Shown: piece after piece, positions 8,248-16,372 of the stretch
Layout: each line of letters starts with the position of its first letter
Numbering within the stretch: position 1 is the first letter of the stretch
Assembly: GCA_963840055.1 (NCBI GenBank)
Contig: CAWIXM010000050.1
Location: 62,001-126,000, forward strand
Reading direction: 5' to 3'
DNA length: 64,000 nt
From: Rhodoplanes sp963840055
GTDB taxonomy: Bacteria; Pseudomonadota; Alphaproteobacteria; Rhizobiales; Xanthobacteraceae
Translations under genes and position numbers: made by a program
The notes under the pieces: generated by a model
What the model saw: the letters and a program-made list of their open reading frames with translations, nothing else
Database searches by the model: none
What the model was told of the DNA's origin: nothing

Positions 8248-8670
8248 ATGCCGCCGACCATGACTGTACAAATCGCCTGGGGCGACTGCGATGAGCAGGG
8301 CATCGTTTACTATCCGAACTACTTCTATTGGATGGACAGCGCCTTCCAGGCTTTGCTGCGCAAAGCAGGATTGAGCCTCAGAATCATTCGCGAAAAGTTC
8401 GGCGCGATCGGCATTCCACTGGTCGAGGCGAATGCGCGCTTCCATGCTTCGGCGACGCACGAAGACGCGCTCATGATCCAGGCGGAGGTTTCTCATTGGG
8501 GCCGGACAAGCTTTCGGGTGAGCTACAAAGCGTTTCGCGAGAAGGAAATCGTCTTTGAGGGTTTCGAAGCGCGCGTGTGGGCAGTCAGGAAGAGCGAGAA
8601 TTCGGTCGCGCCCGCCCCTATTCCAGCGGAATTCCGCAATGCGCTTGCCGCAGCGGGCTCTTCCACCTGA
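8248..8670 (+). CDS. Acyl-CoA thioesterase, 4-hydroxybenzoyl-CoA thioesterase-like hotdog
   Basis: 140 aa from the ATG at 8248, with GAAGGAAA upstream. The N-terminal IAWGDCDEQGIVYYPNYFYW carries the class I 4-HBT motif; the Asp in WGDCDEQG corresponds to the catalytic Asp of Pseudomonas 4-hydroxybenzoyl-CoA thioesterase. The long central helix (AFQALLRKAGL) and strands (FRVSYKAFREKEIVFEGFEA) complete a single hotdog fold. It hydrolyses an acyl- or aroyl-CoA thioester in the cytoplasm. The aromatic hydroxylase at 9.8 kb is near but not in the same transcript, so an aromatic substrate is only suggested. Confidence 0.8.
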   Translation: MPPTMTVQIAWGDCDEQGIVYYPNYFYWMDSAFQALLRKAGLSLRIIREKFGAIGIPLVEANARFHASATHEDALMIQAEVSHWGRTSFRVSYKAFREKEIVFEGFEARVWAVRKSENSVAPAPIPAEFRNALAAAGSST

Positions 8671-8689
8671 GGGAAATGCACGACACCGA

Positions 8690-8890
8690 TCAGCGGGCGT
8701 GCGATTCGTGCTCATGCGGCGGCGCGATGACGTTGCGGGTTTGAGGGTACGCGCCACCGTGTTCCGCGTGCATGACACCGGCGTCAGCGCCCGCCTGCAG
8801 GCAGGCTTGGCAAAATAGCGCCAAATCATCGATAAACAGGCGTCGAACAATGGTCGGCGGTTCCTTCTGCGTGGCCGGACGGGGAGGCAT
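8690..8890 (-). CDS. Hypothetical small protein
   Basis: 66 aa. It has a helical centre (RRLFIDDLALFCQACLQAGA) and a His-rich tail (GGAYPQTRNVIAPPHEHES). No clear ribosome site precedes the ATG at 8890. It is convergent with the thioesterase gene. The composition is protein-like, but it could be spurious. Confidence 0.4.
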   Translation of the reverse strand: MPPRPATQKEPPTIVRRLFIDDLALFCQACLQAGADAGVMHAEHGGAYPQTRNVIAPPHEHESHAR

Positions 8891-8961
8891 TTACCGCCTG
8901 TTAACCATGATTAATGCATGAAAGAACCCTCGGATTTTTCTGAGCAACAGGAGGCCCCTCC

Positions 8962-9609
8962 ATGCAAGTGACTTTGGAAGACCGCATTCGCGATCGCGCC
9001 TACTTCATCTCGCAGGCCCATGGCGGAGCGGGGGACGACAGGCAGTTCTGGCTGATGGCCGAGCGCGAAGTGCTGGCGGAAATCGCCGCGGAATCAGCGG
9101 CGGCGGAAATCGCCGCGGAATCAGCGGCGGCGGAAATCGCCGCGGAATCAGCGGCGGCGGAAGTCGCAGCGGAATCCGTGGCGGTGGTCGCAGCAGAACC
9201 TGTGGCGGACGTTGCGGCAGAACCTGTGGCGGAAGTCGCGGCAGAACCTGCGGCGGAAGTTGCGGCGGCCACCCCCGTCGCCGAACCAGTGAAATCGGAG
9301 AAGCCGGCGAAGCCGACTGCCAAGCTGCCGACGACGGAAACGACGAAGGCCGCGGCGCGCCGCCCGAAGAAGGCAGCATCGAAGTCGCGCGCTCCCGCCA
9401 AAGGCTCGGCGAAGAAGCCTGCGAAGGCGGCCCCTGCCGCTGCAGCGACCCCAACTCCTGCGGCTCCTGCGGCTCTTACGGCCCCTCCGGCCACCACGGA
9501 AAGCCCGTCGCTTCAACCAACCGTCGTTACGCCGATCAAGTCTGCGGCTAAAACCCCGGTCAAACCGGCAGTCTCTGCTGCGACCAAGACGCGTGCCGCG
9601 TCGCGATAA
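8962..9609 (+). CDS. DUF2934 protein with Ala/Glu tandem repeats and Lys/Ala/Pro tail
   Basis: 215 aa. Residues 5-38 (EDRIRDRAYFISQAHGGAGD ... QFWLMAEREVL) match the DUF2934 motif. Then come perfect 24-bp tandem units coding EIAAESAA (nucleotides about 9079-9160), decaying into EVAAEPVA repeats. From about residue 110 the protein is rich in K, A and P (KPAKPTAKLP, KKAASKSRAPAKGSAKKPAK), as in histone-H1-like tails. It starts 8 bases after an AGGAGG site. A nucleoid or stress role is possible but unproven; DUF2934 has no known function. Confidence 0.75.
   Translation: MQVTLEDRIRDRAYFISQAHGGAGDDRQFWLMAEREVLAEIAAESAAAEIAAESAAAEIAAESAAAEVAAESVAVVAAEPVADVAAEPVAEVAAEPAAEVAAATPVAEPVKSEKPAKPTAKLPTTETTKAAARRPKKAASKSRAPAKGSAKKPAKAAPAAAATPTPAAPAALTAPPATTESPSLQPTVVTPIKSAAKTPVKPAVSAATKTRAASR
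9079..9165 (+). repeat. 24-bp tandem repeats inside the DUF2934 gene
   Basis: Three near-identical 24-base units, each starting GAAATCGCCGCGGAATCAGC, followed by degenerate units. They code for an EIAAESAA repeat and keep the frame, so copy number can change without breaking the gene. Confidence 0.85.
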
Positions 9610-9813
9610 GGTTCGGCATTGCCGATCCTAAACCACGGCCCGCTCAAATAGACCTGCACGCTTCGATCGAGGAGAGTAAATCCACACGCGTGTGGACGGT
9701 TCGCTCTCCATTTTTTTCCGCCACGAAAGCTCTTCGCGAACGCTTCAACAGCTTGATTCAGCCGATTTTTCCGACATGCTGTCAGGCTGCGGATGAGTTG
9801 GCTGGAGCGCGCG

Positions 9814-10998
9814 ATGGCGTCGACAAACGGACAGGACTTACCGTTTCTCATCGTGGGCGGCGGAATTGGCGGGTTGATCACAGCCTACGCGCTTGCGCGT
9901 CAGGGCTTCCCGGTGCGGGTGTTCGAGCAGTCGGCTGAATTCCGCGAGGTCGGCGCCGGCATCCAATTGGGGCCGAACATTTTCCGTGTGCTCGACAAGG
10001 TCGGCCTCAAGGATGAGATGCTGATCGACGCCTGGCAGCCCGGCAAACTCGAAATGCGCGATGCGCTTACCGGCGACGTGATCACCACCATCCCGCTCGG
10101 TCCGGCGTTCCAGGAGCGGTTCCATTTTCCCTACGCGGTGACCCATCGCGCCGACATCCACGGCGTCTATCTGCACGCCTGCCATACCCATAATCTCGTC
10201 TCGCTCGAATCCGACAGCCGTGTCGCTGACTTCAAGCAGGCGGACGACGGCGTCGTGCTGTGGCTGGACGACGGCGAACAGGCGCGCGGCCGCGCGCTGA
10301 TCGGCTGCGACGGACTGTGGTCACGGATTCGCGACAAGGTCTTGGGCGATGGGATCCCGCGCGTGTCCGGTCACATCGCTTATCGCGCCGTGCTGAAGCG
10401 CGAGGAGGTGCCCGAAGATCTCTGGCAGCCCGACGTGATTCTGTGGGCCGGACCCCGCACGCATTTCGTCCATTACCCGCTGCGGCGGGGCACGCTCTAC
10501 AATCTGGTCGCCGTGTTCCACTCCGATCGCTATGTCGAGGGCTGGAACACGCGCGGCGATCCCGCCGAACTGTGGCGGCGCTTCGGGGGGCAGCGGCCCG
10601 AGGTCACGCGCATGCTGGAGCGCATCGAGACCTGGCGTATGTGGGTCCTGTGCGACCGCGAGCCGGTGAAGAACTGGTCGCATGGACGCGTCACCCTGCT
10701 TGGCGACGCCGCCCACCCGATGCTGCAGTACCTCGCGCAAGGAGCGTGCATGGCGACCGAGGATGCAATAATGCTGGCCGAGAAGGTTGCCGCGACCCCG
10801 GATGACATTCCCGGCGCATTCAAAGCCTATCAGGACAGCCGCTATCTGCGCACCGGCCAGGTACAATTGATGGCGCGCGTCTATGGCGAGTTCTATCACG
10901 CGCACGGCGTGACGGCGGAACTGCGCAACGAAGCGCTCCGCAATCGCGCGCCGGAGCAGGCTTATGACGGCATATCCTGGCTCTATGCCGGACCTTGA
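9814..10998 (+). CDS. FAD-dependent aromatic hydroxylase, 3-hydroxybenzoate 6-hydroxylase-like
   Basis: 394 aa from the ATG at 9814, preceded by GGAG at 6 bases; an ATG at 9793 is also in frame. The Rossmann FAD motif is GGGIGGL near the N-terminus (LPFLIVGGGIGG). The DG motif is LIGCDGLWSRIRDKVLG and the ribityl-binding GD motif is TLLGDAAHPMLQYLAQGACM. Together these define a class A flavoprotein monooxygenase. The length and the AAHPMLQYLAQG stretch are like 3-hydroxybenzoate 6-hydroxylases (gentisate formation) and salicylate hydroxylases. No ring-cleavage gene is next to it, so the substrate is not settled. Confidence 0.8.
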   Translation: MASTNGQDLPFLIVGGGIGGLITAYALARQGFPVRVFEQSAEFREVGAGIQLGPNIFRVLDKVGLKDEMLIDAWQPGKLEMRDALTGDVITTIPLGPAFQERFHFPYAVTHRADIHGVYLHACHTHNLVSLESDSRVADFKQADDGVVLWLDDGEQARGRALIGCDGLWSRIRDKVLGDGIPRVSGHIAYRAVLKREEVPEDLWQPDVILWAGPRTHFVHYPLRRGTLYNLVAVFHSDRYVEGWNTRGDPAELWRRFGGQRPEVTRMLERIETWRMWVLCDREPVKNWSHGRVTLLGDAAHPMLQYLAQGACMATEDAIMLAEKVAATPDDIPGAFKAYQDSRYLRTGQVQLMARVYGEFYHAHGVTAELRNEALRNRAPEQAYDGISWLYAGP

Positions 10999-11033
10999 TG
11001 AAAGGGCCGTGATGAAGCGCAGCTCGGACACAC

Positions 11034-11179
11034 CACCTCTCCCCGGCGGGGAGAGGTCGAATTCCGAGCGCAGCTAGGAATTCGGGTGAGGGGGCTCGCC
11101 GAGAGGAATATTTCCCCTCACCCGGCGCGCATCTCATTTCACTCGATGCTCGCCGACCTCTCCCCATCGGGGAGAGGTG
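11034..11179. terminator. Inverted palindrome pair between convergent genes
   Basis: Two CCTCTCCCC-GGGGAGAGG palindromes (11036-11056 and 11156-11178) lie in inverted orientation, with GGTGAGGGG and CCCCTCACCC in between. They also pair with each other into a long stem. The element sits between the hydroxylase and tgt, which converge, so it could act as a bidirectional terminator. The palindrome belongs to the family found inside uvrA and after it. Confidence 0.55.
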
Positions 11180-11220
11180 AATGCGCTTCGAGTCGCAAGT
11201 CAGCGCGCTCCGTCACAAGG

Positions 11221-12369
11221 CTAGACCGCCGCGACGTCACCGCGCGCCCACCCTTCCCGCGCCAAATGCCAGTATTCGTCGAACCGCCCTTCGGCAATCG
11301 CGGCGCGCGCCCCCTGCATCAGGTCCTGATAATAAAACAGATTGTTGAGGCTCAGCAGCATCGCGGCGAGCATCTCATTCGCCTTGACGAGATGATGCAG
11401 GTAGGCGCGCGGTGCGTCGCGGGCGGCCGCACACCGGCTTTCCGGATCGAGCGGACGCGGGTCGTCGGCGTGGCGCGCATTGCGCAGATTGATTGGGCCG
11501 AAGCGGGTGAAGGCGAGCCCATGGCGCCCGTTGCGGGTCGGTAGCACGCAGTCGAACATGTCGATGCCGCGCGCGACCGCGGCAAGAATATCATCCGGCG
11601 TACCGACGCCCATCAGATAACGCGGACGCTCCGTCGGCAGATGCGGCGCGACCTGTTCGATCATCGCCAGCATGGTCGCCTGCGGCTCGCCGACGGCCAG
11701 CCCGCCGATGGCATAGCCGTCGAACGCCATGCCGACGAGTTCGCGCGCGCTCTCGCCGCGCAGCCGCGCATCGTCGCCGCCCTGCACGATGCCGAACAGC
11801 GCGCGTCCGCTCGCTGAATCCGTTTCAAAGGCGCGCTTGCAGCGCTCCGCCCAGCGCAGCGATAGCCGCATCGCCCGCTCGACCTCGGGCGTTTGCGCCG
11901 GCAGGCGCACGCATTCATCGAGCTGCATCGCGATGTCGGCGCCGAGCAGCCGCTGCACCTCGATCGCGCGCTCCGGGGTGAGCTCGATCATCGCGCCATC
12001 GACACGGGAGCGGAAGGTCACTCCCCTCTCCTCGACTTTTCTCAGCTCCGCCAGCGACATGACCTGGAAACCACCGGAATCGGTGAGGATCGGGTACGGC
12101 CAGTTGACGAACGCGTGCAGGCCCCCGAGCGAGGCGATGCGCTCCGCCCCCGGCCGCAGCATCAGATGATAAGTGTTCGCCAGCACGATATCGGCGCCCG
12201 CTTCGCGCAGCTCGCGCCAGTGCACACCCTTCATCGCCCCTTGCGTGCCGACCGGCATGAAGGCGGGCGTGCGGATGATGCCGTGCGGCGTTGTGATTTC
12301 GCCGAGGCGCGCCGCCCCGTCGGTCGCGAGCAGGCGGAAGGCGAAGCGGTCGGCCATTGTTTCAATCAT
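11221..12369 (-). CDS. tgt: tRNA-guanine transglycosylase (queuosine pathway)
   Basis: 382 aa. The start at 12369 overlaps the queA stop as ATGA, indicating translational coupling. The enzyme swaps G34 for preQ1 in GUN-anticodon tRNAs. Motifs seen: PVGTQGAMKGV, the nucleophile-loop region DSGGFQVMSL, YAIGGLAVGEP, and FDCVLPTRNGRHGLAF with the covalent catalytic Asp. The zinc site is odd. Where the family has CxCxxC, this protein has S-R-C-A-A-A (in LDPESRCAAARDAPRAYLHH), leaving one Cys and the His. Length and everything else are normal, so it may be active with an altered metal site. Confidence 0.95.
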   Translation of the reverse strand: MIETMADRFAFRLLATDGAARLGEITTPHGIIRTPAFMPVGTQGAMKGVHWRELREAGADIVLANTYHLMLRPGAERIASLGGLHAFVNWPYPILTDSGGFQVMSLAELRKVEERGVTFRSRVDGAMIELTPERAIEVQRLLGADIAMQLDECVRLPAQTPEVERAMRLSLRWAERCKRAFETDSASGRALFGIVQGGDDARLRGESARELVGMAFDGYAIGGLAVGEPQATMLAMIEQVAPHLPTERPRYLMGVGTPDDILAAVARGIDMFDCVLPTRNGRHGLAFTRFGPINLRNARHADDPRPLDPESRCAAARDAPRAYLHHLVKANEMLAAMLLSLNNLFYYQDLMQGARAAIAEGRFDEYWHLAREGWARGDVAAV

Positions 12370-13451
12370 GTGACGGGCGGAGGAAACAGCAGACACGCGT
12401 CGCCATAGGAATAGAAGCGATAGCCGGCAGCGATCGCATGTGCGTAGGCGCGCTGCATGACCTCGATCCCGCTGAACGCCGCGACCAACATGAACAAGGT
12501 CGAGCGCGGCAAATGAAAATTGGTCATCAGCAGGTCGATCGCACGGAAGCGATAGCCCGGCGTGATGAAAATCGCAGTTTCCCCGACGAATGGCGCAATC
12601 GCGCCGTTCTCGTCGGCGGCGGTCTCCAGAAGACGCAGGGCGGTCGAACCGACTGCCACGATCCGGCCCCCCTCCCCGCGCGCCTTATTCAGCGCCGCCG
12701 CGGTCGCCGCGCTCACCTCACCCCACTCGGCATGCATCCGGTGCTCGTCCGTATCCTCGGCCTTCACCGGCAGGAAAGTGCCCGGACCGACATGGAGGGT
12801 CACGGCGTGCAGCCCGACGCCGCGTTCGCGCAATCGCGCAATCAGCCGGTCGGTGAAGTGCAGGCCCGCAGTCGGGGCAGCGACCGCGCCGTCGGCCCGC
12901 GCGAACATAGTCTGGTAGTCGCTGCGGTCCTGTTGGTCCGGTTGGCGACGGGAGGCGATGTAGGGCGGCAGCGGCATGTCTCCCCGTTCGGCGATCGCTT
13001 GATCGAGCACCGGCCCGTGAAACGCGAAAGCGAGGGTGACCTCTCCGGCTTCGCCCTTAGTTTCCACGGTTGCGTCCAACTGGCCGAGGAAGCACACTTT
13101 TCCTTCGTCGCCGAAGCGCACGACATCGCCCGACGTCAACTTTTTCACCCCCCTGATGAGCGCGCGCCAGCGCGATCCGTCGAGCCGCTCGATCAGCGTC
13201 GCTTCAATTCTTGGCTCGGCGCCCCGGCCGATGCGCCGACCTCTCAGGCTCGCCGCTATCACCTTGGTGTCATTGACGACAAGCTGATCCCCCGACCGCA
13301 ACAGCTCGGGTAATTCGCGCACCGTTCGATCGTCGAGTTCGGGCGCGCCGCCCGGGCGCACCACGAGCAGACGCGCCGCGTCGCGCGGGCTAGCCGGGCG
13401 TAACGCGATGCGATCCGGCGGCAACGCGAAGTCGAACGCAAAGGTACGCAT
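12366..13451 (-). CDS. queA: S-adenosylmethionine:tRNA ribosyltransferase-isomerase
   Basis: 361 aa, full length. It transfers and isomerises the ribosyl of SAM onto preQ1 in tRNA, giving epoxyqueuosine, the step after Tgt. Recognisable segments are the start FDFALPPDRIALRPASPRD, LVVNDTKVI, the central AAPTAGLHFTD, TLHVGPGTFLPVK, and TNFHLPRSTLFMLVAAF near the C-terminus. It is first in a two-gene unit with tgt, with overlapping stop and start. No preQ1 riboswitch is evident upstream. Confidence 0.96.
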   Translation of the reverse strand: MRTFAFDFALPPDRIALRPASPRDAARLLVVRPGGAPELDDRTVRELPELLRSGDQLVVNDTKVIAASLRGRRIGRGAEPRIEATLIERLDGSRWRALIRGVKKLTSGDVVRFGDEGKVCFLGQLDATVETKGEAGEVTLAFAFHGPVLDQAIAERGDMPLPPYIASRRQPDQQDRSDYQTMFARADGAVAAPTAGLHFTDRLIARLRERGVGLHAVTLHVGPGTFLPVKAEDTDEHRMHAEWGEVSAATAAALNKARGEGGRIVAVGSTALRLLETAADENGAIAPFVGETAIFITPGYRFRAIDLLMTNFHLPRSTLFMLVAAFSGIEVMQRAYAHAIAAGYRFYSYGDACLLFPPPVT

Positions 13452-13550
13452 GAACCGGTGTTAATCATTTTTCCGTGCGCGGAACGAATCGCCCTTCCGC
13501 TTTCGACTTTAGTCGATATAACGAGCTTGTGGATAAACGCGGAGGCGGTG

Positions 13551-13802
13551 ATGACCACGGTAACGCGTGACCAATTCCGAATAAGAAGCGAAGTAGAAAT
13601 CGTCCATATCCCGACCGGCGCAATCTTCTCGACCTACCCCTACAGTAATCCTGACGACATGTTGCGTAGTGTTACCACCCAGTGGGGACGGTGTGAAGAC
13701 AAGCCCGGTTCGGCGCAAGACTATGCTCGACAGGAGGTCGGCCGCGTCGCGGCGGAGCTTTTACTTGAGCAAGCGCAACGCGCGCGTCTAACGCGCCAGT
13801 AA
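13551..13802 (+). CDS. Hypothetical small protein
   Basis: 83 aa from the ATG at 13551, with GGAGGCGGTG directly upstream. It contains FRIRSEVEIVHIPTGAIFST, a beta-type segment, then a helix (QEVGRVAAELLLEQAQ). It is divergent from queA. No family is recognised. Confidence 0.55.
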   Translation: MTTVTRDQFRIRSEVEIVHIPTGAIFSTYPYSNPDDMLRSVTTQWGRCEDKPGSAQDYARQEVGRVAAELLLEQAQRARLTRQ

Positions 13803-13835
13803 AACTATATTGGCCTCACCCCGTCTGATCGCGGC

Positions 13836-14303
13836 TTATGCGGCATCAGAACCCATGCGCGCCGTGACAATGCGGTCAGGGCTGACCACCGGCTCACCGC
13901 GCTTGATCTGATCGACATTCTCCATCCCCGCCGTCACTTCACCCCACACCGTATATTGCCCGTTAAGCCACGGCGCGTCGGCAAAGCAAATAAAGAACTG
14001 ACTGTCGCCGGAGTTGGGATCTTGCGCGCGCGCCATCGAGACAGTGCCGCGCACATGGTTTTCACGCGAAAACTCGGCCTTGAGCTTCTGTCCTGAACCG
14101 CCGGTGCCGGTCCCGTGCGGGCAGCCGGTCTGCGCCATGAATCCGTCGATCACGCGGTGGAACGCGACCCCGTCATAGAAGCCCTGCCGCACCAATTCCT
14201 TGATCCGGGCGACATGATTGGGCGCAAGATCGGGCCGCATCACGATCGTGACCGGTCCCTTGGTGGTCTCTAAAATCAGGGTGTCTTCGGCGTTCGTCGT
14301 CAT
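13836..14303 (-). CDS. ppiB: Cytosolic peptidyl-prolyl cis-trans isomerase (cyclophilin)
   Basis: 155 aa, no signal peptide. Cyclophilin core: GFYDGVAFHRVIDGFMAQTG with the catalytic Arg in FHRV, then GTGGSGQKLKAEF, NSGDSQFFICF and YTVWGEVTAGMENVD. It catalyses proline isomerisation during folding. It lies downstream of an exported paralogue (14442-15002) on the same strand, separated by a dispersed repeat, so the two form a local duplication with different cellular addresses. Confidence 0.93.
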   Translation of the reverse strand: MTTNAEDTLILETTKGPVTIVMRPDLAPNHVARIKELVRQGFYDGVAFHRVIDGFMAQTGCPHGTGTGGSGQKLKAEFSRENHVRGTVSMARAQDPNSGDSQFFICFADAPWLNGQYTVWGEVTAGMENVDQIKRGEPVVSPDRIVTARMGSDAA

Positions 14304-14340
14304 GAGCGTCCTCCGTCGGCTTGGCGTCGCTATCCGCGCT

Positions 14341-14445
14341 TAGAGCATTTTCCGGCGAAGTGGGAACCGGTTCGCCGCAAGAAAATGCGACACTAAAGGA
14401 TAAGCAGAGCGAATTCCAATTCCATTGGAACAGAATTCGTTCTAG
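14341..14445. repeat. Composite dispersed palindromic repeat, copy 4 (modules A+B)
   Basis: TAGAGCATTTTCCGGCGAAG begins module A, and AGCGAATTCCAATTCC ... CAGAATTCGTTCTAG is module B. The terminal CTAG overlaps the stop codon of the exported cyclophilin gene (14442-14444). Confidence 0.85.
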
Positions 14446-15002
14446 CGCGCGTCAGCTGCGACCTGCATGCGTACGATCTTGTCGGGATTGGCGACGGCAC
14501 CGTTCTGCGTGGGCGACCCCTTCTTGATCTTGTCGACCACGTCCATGCCGGAGACGACCTCGCCGATTACGGTGTACTTGTCGTTGAGGCTCGGCGCCTC
14601 GGCGAACATGATGAAGAACTGGCTGTTGGCGGAATTGTTGTCGCCGCCCTTGCGCGCCATGCCAACGATGCCGCGCTTGAATGGCACGTTGGAGAATTCC
14701 GCCGGCAAGTTGGGATATTTCGACCCGCCGGTCCCGTTTCCGAATTGGCCGTCGCCGGTCTGGGCCATGAAGCCGCCGATCACGCGATGGAACGGCACAT
14801 TGTCGTAGAACTTCTCGCGTGCGAGCGTCTTGATCCGCTCCGCATGCTTGGGCGCAAGATCGGGCCGCAGCTTGATGACGATGCGGCCGTCCTTGGTGTC
14901 GAGATAGATCGTGTTCTGCGGATCGGTCTTCGGAGCCGCTTGCACGGGCGCGACGGCGATGGAAAGACCCAGCAAGGCGAGCGCGGCGAGCATGCGGATC
15001 AT
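14442..15002 (-). CDS. ppiA: Periplasmic peptidyl-prolyl cis-trans isomerase (cyclophilin)
   Basis: 186 aa. A signal peptide (MIRMLAALALLGLSIAVAPV ending at QAA) leads into a cyclophilin domain with FYDNVPFHRVIGGFMAQTGD, GTGGSKYPNLPAEF, NSANSQFFIMFAEAP and YTVIGEVVSGMDVVDKI. It acts on proline bonds in the periplasm. The stop codon lies in the end of the dispersed repeat 14341-14445. It is followed on the same strand by ppiB and preceded by coaD. The gene symbol is by location-type analogy only. Confidence 0.92.
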   Translation of the reverse strand: MIRMLAALALLGLSIAVAPVQAAPKTDPQNTIYLDTKDGRIVIKLRPDLAPKHAERIKTLAREKFYDNVPFHRVIGGFMAQTGDGQFGNGTGGSKYPNLPAEFSNVPFKRGIVGMARKGGDNNSANSQFFIMFAEAPSLNDKYTVIGEVVSGMDVVDKIKKGSPTQNGAVANPDKIVRMQVAADAR

Positions 15003-15038
15003 GGGAGTTTCCTTAATTGAGGTTCAGGCGGCGAAAAT

Positions 15039-15548
15039 TCAGCGCGCCGCTTTGGCGGCGAACTTGGCCTTCAGGCGCGCCACCACAATCGGCGGCACGA
15101 AGGCGGACACGTTGCCGCCCATGCCGGCAATCTGACGAACCAGTGTGGCGGTGATCGGGCGCACCAAGGGCGAAGCGGGCAGAAAAACCGTTGCGATATC
15201 CGGCGCCATGGCTTCGTTCATACCGGCCATCTGCATTTCGTAGTCGAGGTCGGTGCCGTCACGCAAGCCGCGAATAAGCAGCGTCGCGCCCTCGCGCCGC
15301 GCCGCCTCGACGACGAGGCCACGGAACGTCATGCTGGCGATCTCGCAGCCTTCCGCTTTGGCGACGGGGCCGCAGGTCTCGCCCAGCATAGCCAGCCGTT
15401 CCTCAGCCGAGAACAACGGCGCTTTGCCCGGATGAATCCCGATCGCGAGAATGAGTCGGTCGACCAGCCGCGCGGCGTGGCGCACGACATCGATATGGCC
15501 GTTGGTCACCGGGTCGAACGAGCCGGCATAGAATGCGATTCTCGGCAT
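15039..15548 (-). CDS. coaD: Phosphopantetheine adenylyltransferase
   Basis: 169 aa, full length. It makes dephospho-CoA from 4'-phosphopantetheine and ATP, the fourth step of CoA synthesis. The nucleotidyltransferase motif is AGSFDPVTNGHIDVVRHA (TxGH), with RGLRDGTDLDYEMQMAGMN in the middle and a C-terminal ITATLVRQIAGMGGNVSAFV in place of the usual ISST-type loop. Its position next to the cyclophilins and gyrA is a conserved arrangement in this group. Confidence 0.96.
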   Translation of the reverse strand: MPRIAFYAGSFDPVTNGHIDVVRHAARLVDRLILAIGIHPGKAPLFSAEERLAMLGETCGPVAKAEGCEIASMTFRGLVVEAARREGATLLIRGLRDGTDLDYEMQMAGMNEAMAPDIATVFLPASPLVRPITATLVRQIAGMGGNVSAFVPPIVVARLKAKFAAKAAR

Positions 15549-15624
15549 AGGCGCGGGTCTTAGCCTGGACGGATGTCAACCGCAACCCGCGGCCGTATGC
15601 ATGGCGGCGGGATCAATGCGGGCA

Positions 15625-16239
15625 TCACGCCGGCCGGCGCGCGAGCGAGAGCCACAGGCCACCCCCAACCAGCACCGCGCCGGAGAACCGGCCGAGCAGC
15701 TTCGTCCGCGACGGGCTAACGAACCACGCGCGGCCAAGACCCGCCGCGATCCCCCATCCTGAATCGAGCGCGGCAGCAATCAGCACCGAGGCGGCGCACA
15801 TCACGGCAAGCTGGAATTCGGCCGGCAGCGCCGGATCGACGAATTGCGGCAGGAAGGCGGTAAAGAACGCCGCGGTTTTCGGGTTCGACACCGCAACGAC
15901 GAACCCGCGCGCAGCATGGACATGACCGCGCGCCGGCGGGGGCGCAGCGGTTCGTTCGGCCTTGCGCCAGAGCTGGACGCCGAGCCAAACGAGATAAGCG
16001 GCGCCGGCGTAACGGATCACGTCGAACAGTAGTGCCGAACTCGCCAGCACGAAGGAGAGCCCGAACGCCACCGCCCCGATCAAGAGCGCATTGCCAATGG
16101 TCGTACCGAGCACGGTCATCAGCGCCGCTCGCACCCCATCGGTCGCCCCAGTCGCGATGACCAGCGTCACCACCGGCCCCGGAGTCAGAATCAGCACGAC
16201 CGTTATCAGCAGAAAAGCGAGGAAGAGTTCCGGGTTCAT
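15625..16239 (-). CDS. LysE/RhtB-family amino-acid exporter
   Basis: 204 aa from the ATG at 16239; the open frame extends to 16269. About six hydrophobic segments are visible. The N-terminus has LFLAFLLITVVLILTPGPVV with the family TPGP motif, then TVLGTTIGNALLIGAVAFGL, a central helix AGAAYLVWLGVQLWRKA, and GFVVAVSNPKTAAFFTAFLP. It exports amino acids or similar solutes across the inner membrane. It is divergent from arsM with about 130 bases between them. Confidence 0.88.
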   Translation of the reverse strand: MNPELFLAFLLITVVLILTPGPVVTLVIATGATDGVRAALMTVLGTTIGNALLIGAVAFGLSFVLASSALLFDVIRYAGAAYLVWLGVQLWRKAERTAAPPPARGHVHAARGFVVAVSNPKTAAFFTAFLPQFVDPALPAEFQLAVMCAASVLIAAALDSGWGIAAGLGRAWFVSPSRTKLLGRFSGAVLVGGGLWLSLARRPA

Positions 16240-16372
16240 GGGCCGTTCCACGTCCGTTGAAAGCCACAAAAAAAAGACCGTCCTCGGCTTTGACGCGAGG
16301 GTCGACGAATATCAAGTATACGGAATGCGAGCCGACTGAGTAGATCATTCGGCGAACAAGAGGAGCGCGGCC

